Part shown: in pieces, positions 9,807-18,815 of the stretch
How the letters are laid out: each line of letters starts with the position of its first letter
How positions within the stretch are numbered: position 1 is the stretch's first letter
Assembly: GCF_041242975.1 (NCBI RefSeq)
Contig: NZ_CP162488.1
Location: 4,020,001 to 4,084,000, forward strand
Length of the DNA stretch: 64,000 nucleotides
Direction: 5' to 3'
Source: Xanthomonas sp. DAR 35659
Lineage (GTDB): Bacteria; Pseudomonadota; Gammaproteobacteria; Xanthomonadales; Xanthomonadaceae
The notes under the pieces: generated by a model
Database searches by the model: none
What the model was told of the DNA's origin: nothing
Seen by the model: only the letters and a program-made list of their open reading frames with translations
Program-made: the position numbers and the translations under genes

Positions 9807-9840
9807 GTCCGTTTCCGGACATCGCAGACCGGTTGCGGAC
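9807..9840 (-). promoter_or_regulatory. Paired dyads, probable enhancer (UAS) for the NtrC-type regulator
   Basis: GTCCGTTTCCGGAC (9807-9820) is a perfect 5-bp inverted repeat around TTTC. A second site, GACCGGTTGCGGAC (9827-9840), matches it at 11 of 14 positions. They start 20 bp apart, about two helical turns, and lie roughly 65-110 bp upstream of the sigma-54 promoter. This is the usual arrangement for activators of the NtrC family. Assignment to the operon's own regulator is inference. Confidence 0.5.
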
Positions 9841-9996
9841 GATGCGGTCGCGCTCAGGCGCGTGCCGCGGTGTTGCGGAAGGTCTCCCTGCACCGATCGG
9901 GTCCACCCCGCAGGCGGGCATGGCGATGGCCGATCGGCGCGCGCCGCGCATCGGCAGCGCGCGCCCGATGCCGTGCCCGCCGCGCGACGCGCTGAC

Positions 9997-10791
9997 TTAG
10001 CCGAGCGCCTCGACGGCAGCGGCGCGGTGCACCTGCACCGTCCGCGCGGCGAAGGCGTCGAGCAGGCCGGACGGCGCATCGTGCTCGACCACCAGGCGGT
10101 CGATCGCGTCCACGCCCACCACCTGGTGCGCGGCCAGCGTGCCGAGCTTGTCGGTGGTGACCACGGCCACGGTCTCGGCGCTGGCCTCGACCATCGCGCG
10201 CTTGAACAGGCTCTCCTCGCCGTCCACGCCCCACAGGCCGCGCTCCGGATCGATCGCGCAGGCGCCGGGGAAGCACACGTCGGCGCGCAACTGGCGCAGT
10301 TGCTGCAGCGCCTGCGCGCCGACCGCCGCGCCGATGCGCGGGTCGACGCGGCCGCCGATCAGCAGGAGTTCGAAGCCGCCGCGCTGCAGCAGCGCCTGCG
10401 CGATGTCCGGCGCATTGGTGATCACGCTCAGCCCGCGCCCGGCCGGCAGCGCGGCGGCGACGGCGCTGTTGGTGGAACCGGCGTCGATCAGCAGGCGCTG
10501 CCCGGGCTGCAGCAGGGCGACGGCGGCCAACGCCAGCGCGCGCTTGCGCTCGGCATGCTCGCCGTGACGCTGCGGCAACGGCGCCACGGCGGGCGTGGGC
10601 AACAGCGCGCCGCCGTACACGCGCCGGCACAGGCCCTGCGCGGCGAGCTCGCGCAGGTCGCGGCGGATCGAATCCTCGGACACGCCGAAGCGTGCGGCCA
10701 GGTCCGCCGCCACCACCCGGCCGTGTTCGCGCAGGCGCTGCAGGATCGCCTGCTGGCGCTCCTGCGGCAGCGCGTCGGGCGCGCCGCTCAT
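9997..10791 (-). CDS. DeoR-family transcriptional regulator
   Basis: Repressor of 264 residues, the family that senses phosphorylated sugars or nucleosides. The N-terminal winged helix-turn-helix (about 8-60: ERQQAILQRLREHGRV, RFGVSEDSIRRDLRELAAQG) is typical, followed by the DeoR C-terminal sensor with the DAGST motif (IDAGSTNS) and TTDKLG. Its ATG overlaps the stop of the HAD gene by 4 bp, so it is the last cistron of an MFS-HAD-DeoR operon. It probably controls that operon; four phased repeats ahead of the MFS gene are a candidate operator. The effector is unknown. Confidence 0.93.
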   Translation of the reverse strand: MSGAPDALPQERQQAILQRLREHGRVVAADLAARFGVSEDSIRRDLRELAAQGLCRRVYGGALLPTPAVAPLPQRHGEHAERKRALALAAVALLQPGQRLLIDAGSTNSAVAAALPAGRGLSVITNAPDIAQALLQRGGFELLLIGGRVDPRIGAAVGAQALQQLRQLRADVCFPGACAIDPERGLWGVDGEESLFKRAMVEASAETVAVVTTDKLGTLAAHQVVGVDAIDRLVVEHDAPSGLLDAFAARTVQVHRAAAVEALG

Positions 10792-11442
10792 CGCGTCTGC
10801 CCGGCGTCGCGCAACGGCAGGCCCAGCGCCGCCAGGTCGCGGCGCAAGGCGGGCGCGTCACGGAACTGCAGCGCGTGCATGCCGATGTCCGCGGCGGCGC
10901 GCACGTTGCGCGGCGCGTCGTCGACGAACACCGCCTGCCCCGGCACGATCGCGTAGCGCGCGCACAGCAGCGCGAAGATCGCCGGGTCCGGCTTCACCAG
11001 CCGCTCCTCGCCGGAGACCAGCACGCCATCGAACCACTGCAGGAACGGGTAGCGCGCGCGCCACCGGAAAGGTCTCGTGCGACCAGTTGGTCAAGGCGTA
11101 CAGCCGCAGGCCCTGCCCACGCAGTTCCTCCAGCACCGCGACCGTCTCGTCGATGGCGCCGCCCAGCATCTCCGGCCAGCGTGCATGGTAGGCGGCGATC
11201 AGCGGTGCCTGCGCCGGATGCAGCGCGCTGAGTTCGGCCACCGCCTCCCGCCACGGCCGTCCGGCGTCCTGGCGTTCGTTCCACTGCGGGCTGCAGACCT
11301 CGCGCAGGAAGGTCTCCATCGCCGCCGCGTCGTCGAACAGGTGGCGATAGAGGTGGCGCGGATTCCAGTCGATCAACACGCCGCCGAGATCGAACACGAC
11401 GGTGTCGATGCGCGGCGCGGACGGGGAAGCGGACGACGGCAT
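10788..11442 (-). pseudogene. HAD-family (YihX-like) phosphatase, frameshifted
   Basis: A haloacid-dehalogenase-superfamily phosphatase spread over two frames. The first part (start 11442) carries motif I FDLGGVLIDWN and motif II ALTNWS; the second carries motif III LVKPDPAIF and motif IV VFVDDAPRNV. All four catalytic motifs are therefore present, but the frame breaks at a GC dinucleotide run (11052-11061, five units). Adding one GC unit would restore a continuous protein (VARARYPFLQWFDG) of about 218 residues. The stop still overlaps the DeoR start by 4 bp. This is either a slipped-strand mutation, a phase-variable site or a sequencing error. Small-sugar phosphate phosphatase activity is likely for the intact form. 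Confidence 0.85.
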
Positions 11443-11465
11443 GGCAGGCTCCGGCAACGAGGGGT

Positions 11466-12629
11466 TCAACGCCGCACCAGGCGCGCGCCGGCGGCCACCA
11501 GCAGCAACAGCGCCGCCACCACCCACAGCGCCGCCGGCAGGCTGCTGGCGTGGGCCAGCAAACCGATCAACGCCGGGCCGGCGAGCAGGCCGGTATAGCC
11601 CAGCGTGGTCAGCGTCGCCAGCGCCACCGCCGGCGAGGTGCCCGGCATGCGCCCGGCGGCACCGAACAGCACCGGCACCAGGTTGGATGCGCCCAGGCCC
11701 ACCAGCACGCAGCCGAGCAGGCCGCCGACGGCGGAGGTGCCGACACTGGCCAGCACCAGGCCGGCGGCGGCCAGCACCGCGCCCAGGCCGACCGTGCGCG
11801 CCGCGCCCAGCCGCGCCACCACGCGGTCGCCGCTGAGCCGGCCCAGCGCCATCGCCACCGAGAACACGGCATAGCCCATGCCCGCCGCGCTGGGCGTCAG
11901 GCCGTGGTGGTCGCGCAGCAGCACCGCGCTCCAGTCGAGCATCGCGCCCTCGGCCAGCAGGCAGATGAAGCACAGCGCGCCCAGCACCAGCACCGGGCCG
12001 CGCGGCAGCCGCAACGGCACTGCCTCGGCGGCCGGCGACGCCTGCCGCAGCAATCCGCCGCGCTGCCACAGCAACAGCGCCAGCAGCCAGGCCGACACCA
12101 GCAGCGTGCACACCAGCAGCGGCACGCCGCTGCCGAGCAACGCGCTCATGCCGGCCGCGCCGAGCAGGCCGCCGACGCTGAACAGGCCGTGGAACCCGGA
12201 CATCACCGCGCGGCCGGCGCGCTTTTCCGCTTCCACCGCATGCGCATTCATCGACACGTCGAGCGCGCCCAGCGCGGCGCTGAAGTACAGCAGCGCCGCG
12301 ACCAGCAGCGCCACGCTCGGCGCCAGCGCCACCGCCGGCAGGGCCAGGCTCAGCGCCAGCGCGCTGGTCACGATCACCGCGCGGCTGCCGAAGCGATGGC
12401 ACAGCAGCCCGCCCAGCGGCATCGCCACCACCGAGCCGGCGCCGAACGCCAGCAGCACCAGGCCCAGGCGCGCGTCGTCCAGACCGAAACGTGTCTTGAT
12501 GTACGGCACCATCGGCGCCCATGCGGCCATCGCCGTGCCCGACAACAGGAACATGGCGCGGGTGGCGAGGATCCCGGTTGGACGTGGCGGCGGGCCGGCG
12601 GGGGCGGCGGTCGCGGATGGGGCGTGCAT
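11466..12629 (-). CDS. MFS transporter (12 TM)
   Basis: Major facilitator superfamily permease of 387 residues with about 12 hydrophobic segments. The early loop motif (MPLGGLLCHRFGSRAVIV) after TM2 is the MFS signature. The start at 12629 (MHAPSATAA) is set by a clear AGGAGG site 5 bases ahead; two upstream in-frame ATGs lack one. It is the first gene of an operon with the HAD phosphatase (23-bp gap) and the DeoR regulator, a set that suggests uptake or efflux of a sugar or nucleoside-like compound. Substrate unknown. Confidence 0.9.
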   Translation of the reverse strand: MHAPSATAAPAGPPPRPTGILATRAMFLLSGTAMAAWAPMVPYIKTRFGLDDARLGLVLLAFGAGSVVAMPLGGLLCHRFGSRAVIVTSALALSLALPAVALAPSVALLVAALLYFSAALGALDVSMNAHAVEAEKRAGRAVMSGFHGLFSVGGLLGAAGMSALLGSGVPLLVCTLLVSAWLLALLLWQRGGLLRQASPAAEAVPLRLPRGPVLVLGALCFICLLAEGAMLDWSAVLLRDHHGLTPSAAGMGYAVFSVAMALGRLSGDRVVARLGAARTVGLGAVLAAAGLVLASVGTSAVGGLLGCVLVGLGASNLVPVLFGAAGRMPGTSPAVALATLTTLGYTGLLAGPALIGLLAHASSLPAALWVVAALLLLVAAGARLVRR

Positions 12630-12652
12630 GGAAACCTCCTGGGCGCTCATGC

Positions 12653-12692
12653 TAGCCAAAACATGCATAAACACGCAAGAACAAGATTAAAC
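12653..12692 (-). promoter_or_regulatory. Four phased GTTY decamers, candidate DeoR operator
   Basis: Read on the minus strand, four consecutive 10-bp units begin with GTTT or GTTC: GTTTAATCTT, GTTCTTGCGT, GTTTATGCAT, GTTTTGGCTA. The block is AT-rich in a very GC-rich surrounding and lies 24 bp before the MFS start codon. Direct repeats spaced by one helical turn resemble operators of DeoR-family regulators, and the operon encodes one. The binding claim is inference. Confidence 0.4.
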
Positions 12693-13202
12693 GTGCACCG
12701 GGATGGGTGCTGATCGCCCCGCCCCGTGCCGTGACCGTCGGATCGGAGGCAGTTGCGCAGGCAACGCTGCCCTCCAGGCAACGTCGCGGCCCCAGCGCGA
12801 GCCCGAAGCGCCTTTTCGACCAGATTTGCCGGCTTATCGGCACGCCATACGCGCGCTGCGCGATTGGTGGACGCTTGATCTCCAGCACAGCCGACAACGC
12901 CAGTGCCGTGCAACGCCAGGCGGCGCGTGGCGGATACGACCGCGCTGAGGGAACGCGTGCAGATGCCACCTCCCCCATGGACACCGCGCAGCCGCCGTCG
13001 CAGGCGCTCCGGACCCGCCAGCCGATCGCACGATCGGGCATTCGCTGCCCGTATCGGTGTGCGCCTTCGGCGCGTTCTGCTGACGCGCGACCGCACACAG
13101 GCCCCAGCATCGGCACCGACGGCACACGCCCGTCGCCTGTACACGCAACGCAGTGCGCAGGCTGCGACGCCGCCCGCGCCAGCCGGCGGGACCGAGCGAC
13201 CG
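12693..13202. other. Intergenic stretch without supported gene
   Basis: About 500 bp between the MFS operon and the terminator of the alpha-2-macroglobulin gene. Open frames exist on both strands but are rich in arginine, alanine and serine, show no family similarity and lack ribosome-binding sites. I see nothing else in it. Confidence 0.5.
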
Positions 13203-13237
13203 CCCAAAACGACGATAGGGCCACCAGGGCCCTATCG
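13203..13237 (-). terminator. Rho-independent terminator of the alpha-2-macroglobulin gene
   Basis: A perfect 10-bp stem (CGATAGGGCC / GGCCCTATCG) with a 5-nt loop at 13213-13237 is followed on the minus strand by GTTTTGG. It starts 64 bp after the stop codon of the gene. Confidence 0.65.
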
Positions 13238-13300
13238 CGTCACTGCGTCCATCGTGCCCGCGTGCAGCCGGGTCGCCCGCGGGGCGCCCGGCTGCGCCGG

Positions 13301-16300
13301 TCAGGGCTGCACGACGTTGATCGTGCCCGGGTTGCTGCGCCCCACCCCGCGCAGGTCGGGACGGTACATGTCCTCGACCAGCGGCGGCGGCACCGTGTAG
13401 GTGCCCGGGGTCACCGCGCGCACCAGGTAGAACACCTGCGCCTTGCTGCCCGCCGACAGGCTCAGCGCGGCCACGTAGCGGTCGTCGCGGAACTCCTCGT
13501 GCTTGACGTCGGCGGCGCTGGAACGGTCGCTGATCTCGATGCCGTCCACCACCACGTCGGCCCACTGCTTGGCGTCGCCCAGGTTGAAGTTCTCGATCTC
13601 CAGGCCGGCCGGCAACAGGTCGGTGAGCAACGCGTCGGGCATGCTGGTGTCGGAGGTGATGGTGACGCGCACGATCAGCGCCTCGCCCTCCTTCAACGGC
13701 CGCGGCGTCCACGGCTCGCCGTCGGTGGTGTACAACTCGCGCTCCACCTTCAGCGTGCTGTCGTCCACGCCCGGCGCGGTGCGCGGCACGCCGGCGATTT
13801 CCAGGCTGGCGTACAACGGCGCCTCGCCCTGCGGCACGAAGCTCACCCCGCGCGCCAGCTCGGCCTCGCCGAACTGGCGGCCGAACGCCTTGGCCGGGGC
13901 GATCGCCTCGCTGCTGTCGCCGACGTTCAACTGTCCGGACACCAGCTTGCTCTGGTTGGCCAGCAACGCCTTGCCCATCCGCGCCAGCGCCACCTGCTCC
14001 TGGGTGCTCAGCCACAGCCAGCCGCCGCGGCGGCGCGCGTCGATCTCGCGGCCCAGCGCAACCACGCGCGCGTCGTACTCCGGCTTGGCCAGGCCGCGCT
14101 CGTGCAGCAGCGCGATCATCAGCGCATCGTCGCGGACCACGCTGCCGTAGTCGCCGAAGTAGCGCGGCCGGTCGGCGTTGTCCTTGGCGAAACCGGCGGC
14201 GATCGCCGCCTCGCCGCGCTTCTTGTCGCCCTGCAGCGACAGCGCCACGCCCAGGTGCACCAGCGACAGGCCGGTCAGCGCCTTGCCGCGGTCGTTGTCG
14301 TACAGCGCGCGCAGCGTGCCCAGCGGCGCGCGGTTGACCCGCGCCAGCACGTAGCCGGACCAGGCCTGGTTGGCGAACTTCAGGTTCTCGCGGCGGTCCT
14401 GGCCGTAGAAGTTGTTGCCGCCGGACAGCAGGTCCTCGCTGAGCCGGTTGAGCGCCTTCTGCAGCACGTTGTCGGGCACCGCGAAGCCGGCGTCCTTGGC
14501 GTCGAGCAGGAACTCGGCGATGTACGGGGTCAGGCCCGGATTGACGTAGCCATCGTCGCCCCACATCGAGAAGTGGCCGCTGGAGATCTGCATCGAGGCC
14601 AGCCGCCCGAACGCGCCTTCCATGCGCTCGCGGCGGGTCGCCGCGTCCAGCCCCTTGACGCCGAGCAGCTTGGCGGTGGCGTCGTCGAGCAGCAGCGCGG
14701 CGTAGCCCTTGCTGGTGGTCTGCTCGGCGCAGCCGTACGGATACTGCAGTGCACCCTGCAGCGCGCTGGCGAACGGGATCGGCGGCAAGGCGCTGACCAG
14801 CATGCGCGCGTTGACCGAACCGGCCATCAGCCCCTCGGCGTCGGCCATGCCCAGCGTCACCGGCGCCAGCGGATCCAGCACGCGGGTCTGCGCGCGCAGC
14901 ACCGACGGCCACGCCGCGCGCACCGGCAGGTCGTAGCGGCGGTCGACGCTGAAGCCGTTGCCGTTCACCCGCACCCGCACCTTGGCCACGGTGTAGCCCT
15001 CCTGCGCCACCAACGGGAAGCTCAGCGTGGCCTTGGCGTCCTTGCCGAGCTTGGCGCTACGCGCGTTCTCGGCGATCGCCAGCGGGCCTTCGCCGTCCAC
15101 CTGCACCTTGAACTCGCCCGGCTGCCCGGTGAAGTTCTGCACGTCCAGGGTCACGGTGCTGCGGTCGCCCGGCGCCATCACCCGCGGCATGCTGGCCTCG
15201 GCCACGATCGGCGCGCGCACCAGCGTCTCCACGTCGCGGTTGCCGTAGCGGTCGTCGGAATACACCAGCGCCGACACGCGCAGGGTGCCGTTGAAGTCCG
15301 GCACCGGCAGTTGCACCCGCGCGTTGCCCTTGGCGTCGAGCTTCACCGAACCGGAGAACAGGTCCACCGTCTGCACCCGCGCGGTCGGGCGCTTGGCCTG
15401 CGGCAACGCCGCCAGCGCCATGTCGCCGCCGAAGCGCAGCTTGCCGGTGCCGCCCTCGAAGCTCTCGATCACGCGGCCGTAGATGTCGTAGGCATCCACG
15501 CCCAGGCGCCGCTGCGCGAAGAACTGCGCGTTGGCGTCGGGCACCGGGAAGCGGGTGATGTTGAGGATGCCCACGTCCACCGCGGAGATGGTCACGTGCG
15601 CCTGCTTGCCGGCCAACTCGGGCACGCTGACCGTCACCGGCAGCGGCTGCTCCGGGCGCATCTGCTTGGGCGCGACCAGGCCCACCGCCACGCGCCGGGT
15701 CTTGCGCTCCATCGGCACGAAGGCCACGCCGACCGCGCGCGCCGGGGTGATCTTGCTCGGCGCCGAACCGCCGCGGAACACCAGCGCGGTGACGTAGACA
15801 TCATGGCGCTCCCAGTCCTTGGTCACCGGGATCTCGAAGCTGCTGCCCGGCTTCACGTCGATGTCCTGCACGTACAGCATGCGGTCGCTTTCGACCATCA
15901 GCACGCCGGGACCGGCATGCGGCGGGGTCAGGGTGACCTTGAGCGTGTCGCCGGCCTTGTAGCCGGTCTTGTCCAGCGCCAGCTTGACCTTGTCCGGACG
16001 CGCGTCCAGGCCGCGGTTCTCGTCGTTCCAGCTCCAGCCGGCGTGGAACGGGTAGCGCGTGGTCAGGCCGGTGGCCGGGTCGAACACGTCCACCCGGTAC
16101 TCGCCCCACTCCACCGGGAAGTCGAACTTGGCCGCGGCGCTGCCGGCATCGAGCGTGAGCGTCTGCTTGTTCTCGAAGCGGCGGGTGAAGTCGTAGTCCC
16201 AGCGGTTGTCGGTGAATGCCCAGTGGTAGTCGCGCAGCTCGCGCACCAGGGTCACCTTCAGGCCCTTGGCCGGCTGCGGCTTGCCCTGCGCATCCACCCG

Positions 16301-18238
16301 CATCAGTTCGAAGCGCGCGTTGGCGTTGGCGTCGGCACCGTCCTTGTCGTCGAACAGCGGGCGCACGCCGACCAGCGCCGGCGCCGGCCACAGCACGCGC
16401 TTGAGCGTGCGGGTGACGGTGCGCCCGCCGGTCTCGTACACGCTGGCCGAGACCAGCGCGGCGATGGTGCTGGTCGGCTTGGCCTCATCGGGCAGCGCGA
16501 TGTCCTCGGCGATCTTGCCGTCGGCGCCGAACTCGGTGTCGATCACGTCCTTGGCTTCGCGCGGCAGTTGCAGCGTCGGGTCGCCGAAGAAGTAGCCCGG
16601 CAGCGCCTCCACCGGATGCTGCTCGACCGCCACCGCCAGCTTGGCGGTGAAGCGGTTGCCGTCGGCCGGCGCGCCGTACAGGTAGGCGGCGGTGGCCTGC
16701 AGCTTGAACGGCTCGCCCGGCTTGAGCGTCTTCTGCGCGCTGTCCAGGTCCAGCTTCATCCGCTCGGGCAGGAATTCCTCGATGCGCAGGGTCATGCCCT
16801 GCACCGCTTCCTTGCTGGACGGATCGGTGCGGAACTCCACCTGCCAACGCCCGGTCGGCGCATCGGCGGGAATGAGTTGCTCGAAGCTGAAATAGCCCTG
16901 CTCGCCCGGCTGCAGGCGGGTCTCGCGGAAGATCTTGCCGTCGGGCTGCTTCAGCCGCAGGAACACCGGCTGCGCGCCCTTGCCGGTGGTCGGCACCGGC
17001 TTGCCGTCGTTGTCGCGCAGCAGCGCCGACACCCGTACGGTCTCGCCGGGGCGGTACAGGTCGCGGCCGGACCAGGCGAACACGTCGAACCAGGCGTTCT
17101 CGCGCCCGGCCACGGCGAACTCGCTCAGGTCCAGCGCCGGCTGGTTGAACGGCAGCATCGACAGGTCGGTGCCGCTGCGCGCCACCAGCACCTGGCCGGC
17201 GTCGAGCGTGTAGTTCAGCAGCGCATTGCCGTTGGCGTCGGTCTCGCCCTTCAGGAACAGCTCGCCCTTGGCGTCGAGGATGCGCAGTTCCACCTTCTTC
17301 AGCGGCTCGCCGCTCTGCAGCGAGGCGGTGTGCACGAACAGCTTGTCCTTGTAGGCGCGCGCGTGCAGGCCGATGTCGCTGACGGTGAAGAAGGCGGTGT
17401 CGTATTCGTTCTCGAACTTGCCCGGGCGCTTCATCACCGCGAAATACAGGCCCGGCTCCTGCAGTTCCTTGATCTCCTGGATCGGCAGGTAGGTCAACGC
17501 ACGCTCGTTCTTGTCGCCGCCGAGCACGAAGCGATTGACGTAGACCGAGTCGGCCAGCTGCGAGATCGGGGTGTGGTCGCTGTAGTCGCTGTCCATTTCC
17601 CAGCTGCCGCGGCGGCCGCCGCGCTGGTACTGGGCGAAGAACGCCGGCAGCGAGCCTTCCTTGACCCGCATGAACTCCACGTCCACTTCCGGCACGTTGA
17701 GCGAGACCACCGGCAGGCCGCGGCTCTCGCGCGCCGGCAGCACGCTGCCCTGCGAGGCGAAGCCGACCGCCGGCTCCAGCTCGCCGGTGTAGACCTTCTG
17801 CTTGAGCGGCTTGCCCAGGCGACTGCCGTCGGCGGCCAGCAGGTCGGCGGAGATCAGCACGGTGTAGTCCTTGGCCGCCTCCACGTAGGGATAGCGCAGG
17901 GTCTTGCCGTCGTCGGACAGCGACCAGGCGCTGTCGTCGGTGCCGACCTTCTCCTCGAAGCGCACCAGCTTGTCGAAGTCCTGGGTCCCGACCAGCGGGC
18001 GCGAGAACTCCAGCGCCAGCGACAGGCCGTCGCTCTTCTGGTCGGGATAGGCGCGCACCAGGCCGAAGCCCTTCATCGCTTCCTTCTGGCCCTTGACCGG
18101 TTCGCCGCTGGCGTCGGGCAACTGCCCGGATTCGTTGCGTTTGCAGCCGCCCAGCGCCAGGGCCAGGCCCAGCAGCAGGAAGGTGCTCAACAGCCCCGCG
18201 CGCAGGAGGCGCCACTGCCGCTTCGAATCCGTGTGCAT
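13301..18238 (-). CDS. Bacterial alpha-2-macroglobulin lipoprotein (YfhM/ECAM-like)
   Basis: Protease-trapping giant of 1645 residues; the E. coli homologue has about 1650. The N-terminus is a lipoprotein signal (LLSTFLLLGLALALGGC) with the acylated cysteine at residue 32, so it is anchored in the periplasm. The thioester motif GCAEQ is intact with Cys1170, and the preceding macroglobulin-like domains (for example GETVRVSALLRDNDGKPVP) are recognisable. Members are thought to guard the periplasm against host or competitor proteases when the envelope is breached, working with PBP1C to repair the wall. The start at 18238 has a GGAG site. A frame on the opposite strand is open over the whole gene but is an antisense shadow. 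Confidence 0.96.
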   Translation of the reverse strand: MHTDSKRQWRLLRAGLLSTFLLLGLALALGGCKRNESGQLPDASGEPVKGQKEAMKGFGLVRAYPDQKSDGLSLALEFSRPLVGTQDFDKLVRFEEKVGTDDSAWSLSDDGKTLRYPYVEAAKDYTVLISADLLAADGSRLGKPLKQKVYTGELEPAVGFASQGSVLPARESRGLPVVSLNVPEVDVEFMRVKEGSLPAFFAQYQRGGRRGSWEMDSDYSDHTPISQLADSVYVNRFVLGGDKNERALTYLPIQEIKELQEPGLYFAVMKRPGKFENEYDTAFFTVSDIGLHARAYKDKLFVHTASLQSGEPLKKVELRILDAKGELFLKGETDANGNALLNYTLDAGQVLVARSGTDLSMLPFNQPALDLSEFAVAGRENAWFDVFAWSGRDLYRPGETVRVSALLRDNDGKPVPTTGKGAQPVFLRLKQPDGKIFRETRLQPGEQGYFSFEQLIPADAPTGRWQVEFRTDPSSKEAVQGMTLRIEEFLPERMKLDLDSAQKTLKPGEPFKLQATAAYLYGAPADGNRFTAKLAVAVEQHPVEALPGYFFGDPTLQLPREAKDVIDTEFGADGKIAEDIALPDEAKPTSTIAALVSASVYETGGRTVTRTLKRVLWPAPALVGVRPLFDDKDGADANANARFELMRVDAQGKPQPAKGLKVTLVRELRDYHWAFTDNRWDYDFTRRFENKQTLTLDAGSAAAKFDFPVEWGEYRVDVFDPATGLTTRYPFHAGWSWNDENRGLDARPDKVKLALDKTGYKAGDTLKVTLTPPHAGPGVLMVESDRMLYVQDIDVKPGSSFEIPVTKDWERHDVYVTALVFRGGSAPSKITPARAVGVAFVPMERKTRRVAVGLVAPKQMRPEQPLPVTVSVPELAGKQAHVTISAVDVGILNITRFPVPDANAQFFAQRRLGVDAYDIYGRVIESFEGGTGKLRFGGDMALAALPQAKRPTARVQTVDLFSGSVKLDAKGNARVQLPVPDFNGTLRVSALVYSDDRYGNRDVETLVRAPIVAEASMPRVMAPGDRSTVTLDVQNFTGQPGEFKVQVDGEGPLAIAENARSAKLGKDAKATLSFPLVAQEGYTVAKVRVRVNGNGFSVDRRYDLPVRAAWPSVLRAQTRVLDPLAPVTLGMADAEGLMAGSVNARMLVSALPPIPFASALQGALQYPYGCAEQTTSKGYAALLLDDATAKLLGVKGLDAATRRERMEGAFGRLASMQISSGHFSMWGDDGYVNPGLTPYIAEFLLDAKDAGFAVPDNVLQKALNRLSEDLLSGGNNFYGQDRRENLKFANQAWSGYVLARVNRAPLGTLRALYDNDRGKALTGLSLVHLGVALSLQGDKKRGEAAIAAGFAKDNADRPRYFGDYGSVVRDDALMIALLHERGLAKPEYDARVVALGREIDARRRGGWLWLSTQEQVALARMGKALLANQSKLVSGQLNVGDSSEAIAPAKAFGRQFGEAELARGVSFVPQGEAPLYASLEIAGVPRTAPGVDDSTLKVERELYTTDGEPWTPRPLKEGEALIVRVTITSDTSMPDALLTDLLPAGLEIENFNLGDAKQWADVVVDGIEISDRSSAADVKHEEFRDDRYVAALSLSAGSKAQVFYLVRAVTPGTYTVPPPLVEDMYRPDLRGVGRSNPGTINVVQP

Positions 18239-18456
18239 ACGTTCGCTCCGTGAAAGTGGCGCGAGTATAGAACGCCGGCGCGGTGGCGGGAGGCTCGGCG
18301 TGCGGATTGCGCACGTGGCGATCGCGCCGGGGCCGGTGCACAGGATGCGGGCCGGGCGGCGGTGGCGTTCGCGGCATCGGCCGGCGCCCTTCATCGCGCC
18401 GGCGGAGGGTGCCGTGCGCGCGGCAGGCGAGTTCCCGGTTCGCCGGCCAGGTCGCC

Positions 18457-18760
18457 GTCGGGACTGACGTCCCTCCCACAACCTGCCCACCAGCCGAGGC
18501 GCACCGCCGTCGCTTCTTGCGCAAGCGCCACGGCGGGCTCCAGCCGCCGTGCGCGCGCGGAAACCGCGCCCCCAAGGATCGTGTCGGGGCTGAAGCCCCT
18601 CCTACAACAGCCGCACCACACCCCCTGTAGGAGCGGCTTCAGCCGCGACGAGCGAAGCCAAAGACCTCAACCGCCAAACACCTGCCGGACCAGAAGCCCC
18701 AAAGCGCCATGGGCACGCCCCACACCACCCGCTCTCCTGTGGGCGCGGCTTCAGAAGCGG
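18457..18760. repeat. Cluster of REP-like palindromic elements
   Basis: Four related 22-26-bp units lie in the 577-bp gap between the nucleoside hydrolase and the macroglobulin gene. They are at 18457-18482 and 18583-18608 (minus orientation), 18626-18649 (plus) and a degenerate 18739-18760 (plus). Each combines GT(A/G)GGAG with a hairpin such as GCGGCTTCAGCCGC. The head-to-head pair 18583-18649 is arranged like a BIME. These resemble REP sequences frequent in Xanthomonas and relatives. The rest of the gap holds no supported gene. Confidence 0.75.
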
Positions 18761-18815
18761 AACGCTTCAAACCTGCGCGGGCCAAAGACACCCCTGCGGC
18801 ACACGCACACCGACC

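Noticed and set aside
12647..13224. Minus-strand frames in the gap between the MFS gene and the alpha-2-macroglobulin gene
   Set aside because: No similarity, no ribosome site, arginine/serine-rich, and they run into the terminator hairpin at 13203-13237.
12707..18253. An open frame of about 1850 codons on the plus strand, opposite the alpha-2-macroglobulin gene
   Set aside because: It mirrors the sense gene codon for codon, is rich in His, Gln, Arg and Ala, and has no recognisable domain or ribosome site. High third-position GC keeps such antisense frames open.
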